From: Nyssa sinensis
Taxonomy: Eukaryota; Streptophyta; Magnoliopsida; Cornales; Nyssaceae
Assembly (NCBI GenBank): GCA_008638375.1
Contig: CM018043.1
Span: forward strand, 42,872,651-42,936,650
Reading direction: 5' to 3'
Length of the DNA stretch: 64,000 nucleotides
Made by a program: the position numbers and the translations under genes
Part shown: positions 33,534 through 42,001 of the stretch, piece by piece
How the letters are laid out: each line of letters opens with the position of its first letter
Numbering within the stretch: the stretch's first letter is position 1
The notes under the pieces: generated by a model
What the model was told of the DNA's origin: nothing
Database searches by the model: none
The model's input: the letters and a program-made list of their open reading frames with translations, nothing else

Positions 33534-33906
33534 AATCGGTATGCCAACTCTGAGGACTGAGGCCTCTGAGCAAGAATCCAATGATCAGCAGCTGATGGAG
33601 AACTTGGATTTGCTCGAGGAGAGAAGGGATCAAGCCAGCATCAGGATGGAAGCCTACCAACAAAGAATGGTCAATAAATCCAGGATAGGACTCAAGACAG
33701 TCAGCTTTCAAGTTGGAGACTTCGTCTTAAGAAGAGTCTTTCAGAACACCAAGGATCCCACCATGGGAAAATTGTCACCAAATTGGGAGGGCCCCTACAA
33801 AGTGACGAAGGTCGTTCGACCTACCACTTACTGGCTTGAAGACACGACTGGGAAACCTGTTCCTAGGCCATGGAACGTAGAACACTTGCGGAAGTATTAT
33901 CAATAA
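33489..33906 (+). pseudogene. T2 integrase C-terminal remnant
   Basis: In a different frame from gag, the sequence encodes TPFSLAYGTEAVIPVEIG ... NWEGPYKVTKVVRPTTYW ... PRPWNVEHLRKYYQ and stops at TAA 33904-33906. It matches the last 140 or so residues of T1 pol. The junction with gag removes about 4.2 kb relative to T1 (from T1 position about 7181 to about 2972). No start codon context; not expected to be translated except by internal initiation. Confidence 0.9.
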
Positions 33907-33935
33907 AAAAAAATTTTTTTACTTCCTTAAAACTA

Positions 33936-34850
33936 TTCATCTATTAATGCACGGGCCTCCAGAGCCTGGTCCATCTATTAATGCACAGGCCTCCAGAGCC
34001 TGGTCCATCTATTAATGCACAAGTCTTATGACTTGGTCCATCTATTAATGCACAGGCCTCCAGAGCCTGGTCCATCTATTAATGCACAAGTCTTATGACT
34101 TGGTCCATCTATTAATGCACAGGCCTCCAGAGCCTGGTCCATCTATTAATGCACAGGCCTCCAGAGCCTGGTCCATCTATTAATGCACGGGCCTCCAGAG
34201 CCTGGTCCATCTATTAATGCACAGGCCTCCAGAGCCTGGTCCATCTATTAATGCACAAGTCTTATGACTTGGTCCATCTATTAATGCACGGGCCTCCAGA
34301 GCCTGGTCCATCTATTAATGCACAGGCCTCCAGAGCCTGGTCCATCTATTAATGCACAGGCCTCCAGAGCCTGGTCCATCTATTAATGCACAAGTCTTAT
34401 GACTTGGTCCATCTATTAATGCACAGGCCTCCAGAGCCTGGTCCATCTATTAATGCACAAGTCTTATGACTTGGTCCATCTATTAATGCACAGGCCTCCA
34501 GAGCCTGGTCCATCTATTAATGCACAAGTCTTATGACTTGGTCCATCTATTAATGCACAGGCCTCCAGAGCCTGGTCCATCTATTAATGCACAGGCCTCC
34601 AGAGCCTGGTCCATCTATTAATGCACGGGCCTCCAGAGCCTGGTCCATCTATTAATGCACAGGCCTCCAGAGCCTGGTCCATCTATTAATGCACAGGCCT
34701 CCAGAGCCTGGTCCATCTATTAATGCACAAGTCTTATGACTTGGTCCATCTATTAATGCACAGGCCTCCAGAGCCTGGTCCATCTATTAATGCACAAGTC
34801 TTATGACTTGGTCCATCTATTAATGCACGGGCCCTCAGAGCCTGGACCAT
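33936..34850. repeat. Hairpin-unit array downstream of T2 pol end (27 units)
   Basis: Twenty-seven units of 33-34 bp share the linker GGTCCATCTATTAATGCA. Nineteen carry a CAGGC-CTCCAGA-GCCTG type hairpin (some with CGGGC) and eight carry CAAGTC-TTAT-GACTTG. The two hairpin types alternate irregularly. Linkers are almost invariant while both stem arms change together. The array begins about 30 bp after the pol stop, as in T1 and T3. Non-coding. Confidence 0.95.
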
Positions 34851-35140
34851 CCCCAACTAGCGGGTTCTGTAATCCAGTCTATCCAAAGGCAGAAATTCCG
34901 AGCACCTGTCAACTAAAGTTTACTAGAACGGAATACCTCGGATTTGACACTTACATTATTTGACTTATCTGTCAAATAAATCAGCACCATGGTTTCAACC
35001 AAAGGTGAAGTACTTCGATTCTGGCATTTTTCTAAGTTTTTGATTTATTTTCAGAACAATCGGCAACACATTAGAAGATGCTTAAGTTTCAAAAGAGCAC
35101 ATTCACAGAAAGTATCAGCTCAGAGAAGAAAAAATTCAAC
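34851..35140. other. T2 spacer between hairpin array and antisense unit
   Basis: AT-rich sequence. I see no gene, repeat or promoter motif that I can support. Confidence 0.4.
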
Positions 35141-35961
35141 TTTATTAATAACTCAAAAAGATTTACATCAGAACCAAGAAGCTATTACAGAAGCTACTAC
35201 AGAAGCTATTACAAAAGCTATTACAGAAGCTACTACAGAAGCTATTACAGAAGCTATTACAGAAGCTACGCTTGGCAACATAATGGCTCTTCTCCTGGGA
35301 TGATAAAGGGGCACAAGATCCAAAACCTTCAAAACCGCCTTCATCGGCTCCATTTGAAAGGAAGGAACCCTGAACCCCAATCTGCATCAAGTAGTGCCCA
35401 GGCCATTTCATCATCACTATCACTGGTCCCATGACCAACGGATGATGAGGGCTCTGAGCCTTAGGAGACTTTTCATTCTCCACCTTTGTAATCGGCATGA
35501 CTCCTCAGAAGAGTAAAGCAAGGGTCTCTGCCAAGACACATGGGGGGGGAAGGTAGTCTACCTTCAATCTTCTTCTTCACACCGTCTGTTTCACCCCAGC
35601 CACTTAGGGCAAGGGTCTCTGACAGAGCGTGAGGAAGGGAAGGCAACTCACCTTCGTCTTCATCACCAACACCCCAGGCCTCGGTTGAATCAGGGAGGGG
35701 CCACCACCAATCGGAGAAATCTCGACCGGATGCCAGAGGAAACAAGAAGACTTGGGCCTCCTTCAATCCTTCCTTGGAGACTGAAAAAAGGGGGAGGTTA
35801 ACTCTCGGCCACAGGCTCATTATTCCTAACTCAGGCAAGGAATCTTCCATCATCTCCGGACGAATGGGAGAAACTCCGGCAGCATATGAGGTTTCTCTCA
35901 CGAACAAATCGGGGAGCAAAAGGGTTGAGCACAACCGTATGCCCCGTTTCCATATATATAG
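35141..35961 (-). other. Second, short antisense transcription-unit candidate in T2
   Basis: Minus-strand TATA box TATATATA (35960-35953) is followed by a 126-codon frame from ATG 35853 to 35473 (MMEDSLPELGIMSLWPRV...). A second frame begins at 35498 (MPITKVENEKSPKAQ), and a poly(A)-type AATAAA lies at 35146-35141. Upstream, 35990-36060 resembles the sequence upstream of the T2 and T3 antisense genes (AACCGTCGC ... GAAAACCCAAACGACG). The frame holds an imperfect duplication (about 35510-35690), each copy ending near a donor-like AAG|GTGAGT or AAG|GTAGAC. The protein is not recognised. It may be a rearranged duplicate of the larger antisense gene. Confidence 0.45.
35174..35273. repeat. 12-bp minisatellite in T2
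   Basis: About eight copies of GAAGCTAYTACA. Read on plus it encodes a repeating YYRS/YYKS motif; on minus, CNSF/CSSF. It lies at the 3' end of the short antisense unit. Confidence 0.85.
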
Positions 35962-36060
35962 ACCCTTGGAGTCCAAAAGCCACCCAACTGAACCGTCGCA
36001 ACGGTGAAAAAGAGAGTGGCCTTGAAAACCCAAACGACGGTCGAATGACTAAGCGGTGCA

Positions 36061-36599
36061 TTAAATAAGCCTCTTCAATATACCAAGAGACAGAGTACAG
36101 AATTCTCAAGACATAGACCGCAGTCCAGTACTTAAGCTCCCAAATCAATAAAGAGGGGAACAAAGTCTAAAGTAAATAGACCCCCATTCAGACCTACTGG
36201 TCTTAACTATTTCATAACAGGTCAAGACACGTAACAAAGACCAAGCAGATCGGATATATCCCAATCCCGAGTACTCAGCATACCGAGCATCATAATAACG
36301 AGCACAAGCTGCTCAGTTAACCTCACAGACTCTTAATTCAGAGCAGTCTATCTCAGGGCTCTACAGAGATCCACTCCCGCTCTGTCAGGCTCTATCTATC
36401 TGGCTATATCTACTTTCTCGTCTTATTTTAATAAGGCAGATCTATATTCACTGTTCAATGACAAGTATTGAAGATTAGAAAGCAACTGTTTGACCTAACA
36501 TACAAAGGGTTCAGAGCAGCCACACTTGCAACAAAATTCACAAGAGGGAAAAATACAAGCAGAATCTGAAGAAAAGTCAATCTTATTGATCAAAAGGGA
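36061..36599. other. T2 spacer between the two antisense units
   Basis: No supported gene. The right end holds the 3' UTR of the main antisense gene, with AATAAG on the minus strand (36587-36582); just beyond it, about 36618-36640, is an A-rich run of about 22 bp. Confidence 0.45.
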
Positions 36600-36659
36600 A
36601 AATATATTCACTACATCAAAAAAAAAAAAAAAAAAAAAGAACCAAAAGCCTATAAAGCC

Positions 36660-38565
36660 TCAAGATTTCCCAGAGGGGCCTGCGTCCTCTTCCAAATTAA
36701 GGGCACGAGCCCCAGCAGTCTTATCCGGATCAGGACGAGATGAGATAGGTTCAGGAGGAACGATTGATGACACATCAAAGTCCGGGAACTGAAGTTGGAA
36801 TCTAGTTCGGAAATTCTCAAAGCCGAGCAGGATCAGGTCATCACCCATCTGATCAACTTCCTCTTTTAATTCCATCTCAGCCTCAGCTTTGGCTTGACCA
36901 ACTGCCTCCTGAACCCTCTGATCAATGGAACTACGGAGACCAACCAACTCCGCCTCAAGCCTCTCAATCGTCTGAGCAAATATATCCCTCTCAGACTCTG
37001 CTACTTTAAGGCTGGTGGTAGCTTTCTCCAGACCCTCTTCAGCAGACTGAATTTTGGAACGAGCTGTTCCGAGCTCCAGTCTCATCTCATTCACCTCCGT
37101 CCTCAGCATCTCGGCCTCCTCAAGGCCCATGGGGGTCACCATCAGAGCAGCTAAACTATGCATGCTCTGTATAAAGCAAGACAGATAAATTAGAGCGAAA
37201 CAAATGAGCAAACAAAAGGCCAGGGAAAGGCTTCAGAAGTTACCTTCATCTGGAGAGTCATCATCTCAGTCATCAATTTGGAGGGATCATCCCCTCTGTA
37301 CCGATGTGGGCCCTGAGCCCATATTCGATCAAATGCCTTCTTGGCAATTTGATAATCCGGCTCAACAAATGGCTCAGAAGGAGTGGCAGGAGCTTTCCCC
37401 TTCCTAGACCTCTTGCTCGGACCAGGAGGAACAGCCGATACAGGAATGGCAGGCTCGGCTTCCTCAGCCTCGGCAGGGGAGGGCTCAGGGGAACCAGAGA
37501 TCAATCTCCTCCTCTTCACTTCTAAAGGAGCATCAGGCTCAGCTGGGGAGGAAGACTCCCCCACCACTTGAGGCTTCGGCACTTCCCACCTCGAGGCTAG
37601 CCTCCTCTTAAACTCTGCGCTACGGGTGGCCATCACTTGGTCCGGAGTGACGATAACAGTATGAGCCCGGTTAGAAGTTGAAAGCAAAACCCGGTACTGA
37701 TCCTGCAGAGCCTTAGTAAACTTGGGCCTCTTCCGAGCACTCTTGACTGCACAAAGGAAATGAAAAATACCAAGTTTGTCAGTTCTGAGGATATAAGCAA
37801 AGCTAAAGCAAACCCAAGAGAATATGTCTCACCCCTATGGCCCGTAACACAAGGAAACGACGAGGTCTCTCCGGCCTGGAAGTCCTTATGCTCCCATCCT
37901 CCTCCAACGAAGAAGTACCACTTCTTCCACGTCTTGTTGGAAGTAGGAACGGAAGACAGGGGTCGGAACCCCTTCTCGAAGGACATATAATAGAGGCCCT
38001 CTGCCTGCTTGAACTTCAGATCCATATTGCTACGGATCAAGTCCAGAGACACGTCCACTTTGTTCAGATGTCCCAGCACCATAAATCCTAGAAGATGCCG
38101 CCAGCTATTGAGATTCAGGTCGGCAGGGCAGAGCTTGAACCAGCAAAAGAATTGCCTGACTAAATCCGGCAATGGAAGCCTTAAGCCCATTTCAAACCAG
38201 GCAAGGAAAACGCAAATCTCCCCGGCTTTAACATCTTGGGGACGGTCCATGGGTCCTGGAACTCTGCAAGTCACATTTGGGGGAAATTCAAATTTCACCC
38301 TCCATTCATCCAAGAGGCTTTGAGTGACGGCACTCTCACCCTCTTCTCTATGAGAAGACCTACCAGAGGTCTCCCCGGCCCTGTCTCGGGGCTCTTCGAA
38401 AGCATCAACTATTCTAACCCCTGGACTAGGGGGAGGATCAACAGGCCTCTCCTCAATAATTTCAAGAGCAGGGTTACCTACATCTCCTACAACAGACGGA
38501 CCAGCCATCTTAGAATGGTCTCCTACTCCCTCATTCACAATTCGAGATTCCGAAGGAACAGACAT
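36660..38565 (-). CDS. Antisense accessory gene of T2, three exons, 580 codons, intact
   Basis: Exon 1 38565-37833, intron 1 37832-37747 (GG|GTGAGA ... TTTGTGCAG), exon 2 37746-37244, intron 2 37243-37167 (AAG|GTAACT ... TATACAG), exon 3 37166-36660. The joined frame is open (introns in phase 1 and 0). Exon 1 encodes a domain with FEFPPNVTCRVPGPMDRP, FEMGLRLPLPDLVRQFF and LNSWRHLLGFMVLGH, which fits the putative gypsy-type transposon family (Transposase_28). Exon 2 is Pro/Ser/Lys-rich with a basic KRSRKGK patch. Exon 3 is a coiled coil (MHSLAALM, then EEAEMLRTEVNEM...) with a C-terminal FENFRTRF segment. A TATA box lies about 175 bp upstream (38745-38735). Antisense accessory ORFs are documented in Tat elements; the function is unknown. 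Structure suggests a DNA- or RNA-associated oligomer, by inference only. Confidence 0.85.
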
Positions 38566-38734
38566 TATTCTCAAACTCAAGAAGAAAAAAGCAAGAGAGG
38601 GGGAAAAATCAGTCGAACCTGTTTTCACTTAGGGGATCTGTATTCTTCAAGGTCGCACGAACCAACAATGGCGGATGAAATCTTCTAGCACAGTAAGAAT
38701 GTCGAGGGAAAGGTCATTTCAAAAATCTCATCCC

Positions 38735-38745
38735 GTATTTATAAA
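38735..38745 (-). promoter_or_regulatory. TATA box of the T2 antisense gene
   Basis: The minus strand reads TTTATAAATAC about 175 nt before the start codon. T3 has TTTTATAAAAGG about 210 nt before its antisense-gene start (50373-50362), and the intervening sequences align loosely. Confidence 0.6.
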
Positions 38746-38962
38746 CACGGTATCAGAAGGGACCCACCAAGCCCAAACGCCATGACGGTTCAGAACAATG
38801 ATGCTCTCGAGAAAACCAACTGTCCGCCCAGTATAATTGTGACCTTGAAAAGACTCAATCGCCGACTACGCAATAAATGGCGCCCCAACAATTGTCTTGG
38901 AAGGCGAAAAAGCGAGACACATAACTCTCTTAGCCCTAGTTACTTACATCAAACTAGGACTT

Positions 38963-38972
38963 GGGGGGGGAG
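38963..38972 (+). other. T2 polypurine tract
   Basis: GGGGGGGGAG, 4 bp before the 3' LTR. T3 has a similar G-run (50577-50584) at the same place. Confidence 0.85.
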
Positions 38973-38976
38973 TAAC

Positions 38977-39603
38977 TGATATACCATAAAAAGACAGGCC
39001 AATCAACACTTGACACGTATGACCACAGTCCGATTTATGTTCAGCTAGCATGATTCTCGCTCAGCCAATGACATCCAGATCATCACATAAGGTCGGAAAT
39101 GACCAAACAAATATATCCAGAACTGATCACAGGGTCCAGACCAGAGCTTCAGATCTCGTCACCGCCTTAGCGGATTCCGAGCAAAGAATAGGGAAACAGT
39201 CTCCAATACGGAAACTACCATTTATGATTATCTCCGCCTTAGCGGATTCCGGGCAGAGGATAAGGAAGCAGTCTCCAATACGGAAACTACCATTTATGAT
39301 TATCTCCATCTACGACTCAATGCCCACAAGGTAACTGCAATCTCCGATGATCATATCCCTATATTCATGGCGTCGAATCCTAATCAACTTAGGAAAGCTT
39401 CGGCCTATATATTAAACCCTAGAAGTACGCTATCAAATTCATGCTCATTCTTTGACTTTCAATACAGTCTTTCAATTCCCTTACTCACTTAAGCATCGGA
39501 GCGGCTACCGCCGGAGCCAATCCGGTGGTCCTCTGATCATCTTTCTGAGTGTTCTACAGGTCACGGAGCTCTCACGTGTTGCGAGTCAAAAAGTGCAGCA
39601 TCA
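38977..39603 (+). mobile_element. 3' LTR of T2
   Basis: 627 bp, differing from the 5' LTR at three sites (near 39096, 39203 and 39424), all A/G or C/T changes. Followed by TATAT and the rest of the TR-GAG 3' LTR. Confidence 0.95.
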
Positions 39604-40348
39604 TATATATATATATATATATATTTACGGCAACCATATATATACAATTATAATGTGTAAACTAAAGGAATAAAAAATGAAAAGAAAATAAATGAATTAA
39701 GAAGAGATCAGTAGAAGCTTGTAGAAAGATGGAGAATTAAGAAGGAAGATTTAGAAGCTAAGAGAGAGAAAGTTAGTGGGTAGCATATAGCCATGTAGCT
39801 GTTTTCCAAATATAAAAAAAATGATGAAAATAATGAAAAAAGATGAGCAACCAACAAGTGGCAATGCCACCGACTGTGAGGTCGGTTAAGAAAGAAAGAA
39901 AAGGGGAAAGAGAGGAAGTGTGAGAGAAAGAAAGGAGATTGAGACGCAGGAGGAAGAGAAACAGGAAAAAAAAAGAGGTAAACCCATTCTTTCTCTCTCT
40001 AAAATTTATGCATGTAACACTGTTTATGTTATATTCATGCATATATGATGTTTAGGATGTATATTATTGAACAAGACATGAAAATCGGGTCCTAAAAACA
40101 TCAAAAACCCCAAGCCGTACACCAAACCGCCATGGATGCACCTTGTTGGAGCAGGTCTGAAATTATTGATACCAAACCAAGTTTGGCCTATTGGAACCTA
40201 AACTAGACCACCCCAACGTTTTAAAAACACAGGCCACACCGCCGTCTGATACTGTTGCTTATGTGAGTCTTGCCCTAAAGCCTCGACCGAACAGTGGCAG
40301 TCGCAATACGAGATCCGCACAGGGTGGGTTTCAGGTCATGACAGAAAA

Positions 40349-41029
40349 ACATGCCTTATACTAACCTACGATCATGGCACCCTAACACAAGTGAAGGAAC
40401 TCCTGACGTAATGATACTCTAGCAACTGTCAGAAAGAACTTCCCTAAAAAAGCTGTGCAAAATACATCCCATTTTCTAACCATGGTGTTCCTCATTAACT
40501 CCCACCAAACTATGGCCTCGCTCATAAGTAAGACATATGTGAAGTCAACTCAGAGATCATTCTCTATGATATGCATCGTATCTAATAGTCTAGACACATC
40601 TCTCAGCCAATGATCTGCAGTAAAGAGATCTGTGCCCCTAGAAAATCTCGGTGGCTGAAATTGCTGGAACTCTCTCATCGCTGATGTTGCCCTATTCTCC
40701 CCTGCCAAAATACGTGCTTGAGTCTCAATCTACTGACCCAATGGTACCATACCAGGCATCTGCTGGTAGTGATGTTAAAACTCAAGCATAGCTCGTGCTA
40801 ACTCAGCCTCGTCCAACTGTACCCTCTGAATGCCTTGTGGAGGCATCTGTAAAGGTGCAAGTGGATCTACAAACTCAACTCTCTCACCCTACTTCTCAAT
40901 ATATAGAGGTAGTGGAGGGTCATTCTCTCACTTGATGCTCTCACCTACCTGCTCCGTACTATGTGTAAGAAATGGAGGCTCAAATTCGACAGCTTTCCCT
41001 TTGCTCTGTCCACTATCTTTTGGCGGCAT
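40349..41029 (-). pseudogene. Chromovirus gag N-terminal part
   Basis: Starts ATG at 41029-41027 (MPPKDSGQSKGKAVEFEPP). The capsid part includes FQPPRFSRGTDLFTADHWL and VDFTYVLLMSEAIVWW. In-frame stops occur and the segment ends at the TR-GAG insertion (TSD GAAAA 40344-40348). Its continuation is at 28608. It lies about 315 bp inside the primer-binding site, a normal leader length. Confidence 0.85.
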
Positions 41030-41343
41030 TTTCTATACGATAAAAAATAAATATTTCTATTAAGACTCATTTTCAAATGAAAAATTTAATCCCTTGCATG
41101 TTCCCAATGATGTGTCATATACCCCGCATGCACATAATCAGCTAACATGTATTTACATCAATGAAAGTAACACATACTTTATGCATTTCACCCAGTCATG
41201 CCAACACATAATCATGTTATCACCTATAGCACATCAGCATGCACATTCAACATCATGTACCACATATTCTTATCAAATCATGCTTCAAAAAAAAAAAAAA
41301 AATTTTTTACCCATTCCCGTTGCCCCTAGGTATTCAAACCTTG

Positions 41344-41356
41344 GGCTCTGATACCA
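41344..41356 (-). other. Chromovirus primer-binding site
   Basis: The minus strand reads TGGTATCAGAGCC, 3 nt after the 5' LTR end GGCGTGACA, complementary to tRNA-Met. Confidence 0.9.
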
Positions 41357-42001
41357 TTTTGTCACGCCCCGGGCCCCATAACCAGAAGGTGTGATATTTA
41401 ACTAAGTTAAATTAAAATTATTAAAATTTCTCACTAGATTTTAATAGTAAAATATATATATATATATATAAGTTTAAGTGTGGGAATCGATTAAGGATAA
41501 CAAATATGAGAGTTTCTAAAAGCCAAGATTTTAGAAAAAAAATTGAAAGGGTTCGCCCTAATTATTGGCTAGTTTTGCCTTTCATTCCAACCTAATAGTC
41601 CATGTACAACAATTATATAATTCAGTACATAAGTCATTTCATCTCTTTCTCATCCTACTTAGCATACATTATAATACATACATTTCTATACATGGAATTC
41701 ATTTCCAAGTTACTACGTCATGTCGCAAAACACATGTCAATCTCATTTATATATCCCAAGAAATATACGAATTTCATACTACATGATTAACAAAAAAAAA
41801 ATGGAGAACACTCCATTAACATCATAGTATGTCTTCGTATACATCAAGTAAACCCAAAAGGAAGAGACACATTAAGTCTATCAACATTTACTCCTCAAGA
41901 CATGGGATCCATCTCGGTACCTGCATCTGGTAGGGGTCAGAACCCCAGTAGGATAACTAAAACAAACGAAACGTGAACGTTGCATAAAAGTGTATGCTTG
42001 T

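Larger units (their letters stand above)
31728..39603 (+). mobile_element. Tat-like element T2, young and internally deleted (7,876 bp)
   Basis: Identical-length LTRs of 627 bp (31728-32354 and 38977-39603) differ at only three positions by my reading, all transitions. TSD TATAT lies on both sides, in a (TA)n tract that makes the exact copy ambiguous. The interior holds the primer site, gag joined to the integrase C-terminus, a hairpin array, a short antisense unit, the spliced antisense gene and a polypurine tract. Most of gag-pol is missing, so it must be mobilised by a partner such as a T1-type element. Confidence 0.95.
28609..40343 (+). mobile_element. TR-GAG-like non-autonomous LTR element (about 3.85 kb without T2)
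   Basis: The element has two LTRs (28609-29645; 31434-40343 interrupted by T2), a primer-binding site, a gag-only interior and a polypurine tract, flanked by a perfect TSD GAAAA. Removing T2 and its target copy leaves 3,854 bp with LTRs of 1,037 and 1,029 bp. No RT, RNase H or integrase is present; a stub resembling a protease start (LGTLSN) follows the gag stop. That matches terminal-repeat elements with a gag domain (TR-GAG), which move using proteins from an autonomous partner. Its gag differs clearly from that of the host chromovirus. Confidence 0.9.
31434..40343 (+). mobile_element. 3' LTR of the TR-GAG-like element, split by T2
   Basis: The left part is 31434-31727 and the right part resumes at 39609, after T2 (31728-39603) and the target copy TATAT. 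The joined LTR is about 1,029 bp and aligns with 28609-29645 with scattered substitutions. It ends CATGACA at 40343, next to TSD GAAAA. Confidence 0.92.

Noticed and set aside
33936..34850. CRISPR-like look: constant linkers separated by short variable parts
   Set aside because: The variable parts are only two recurring hairpin sequences, not unique spacers; no cas genes; clearly a plant retroelement 3' region.
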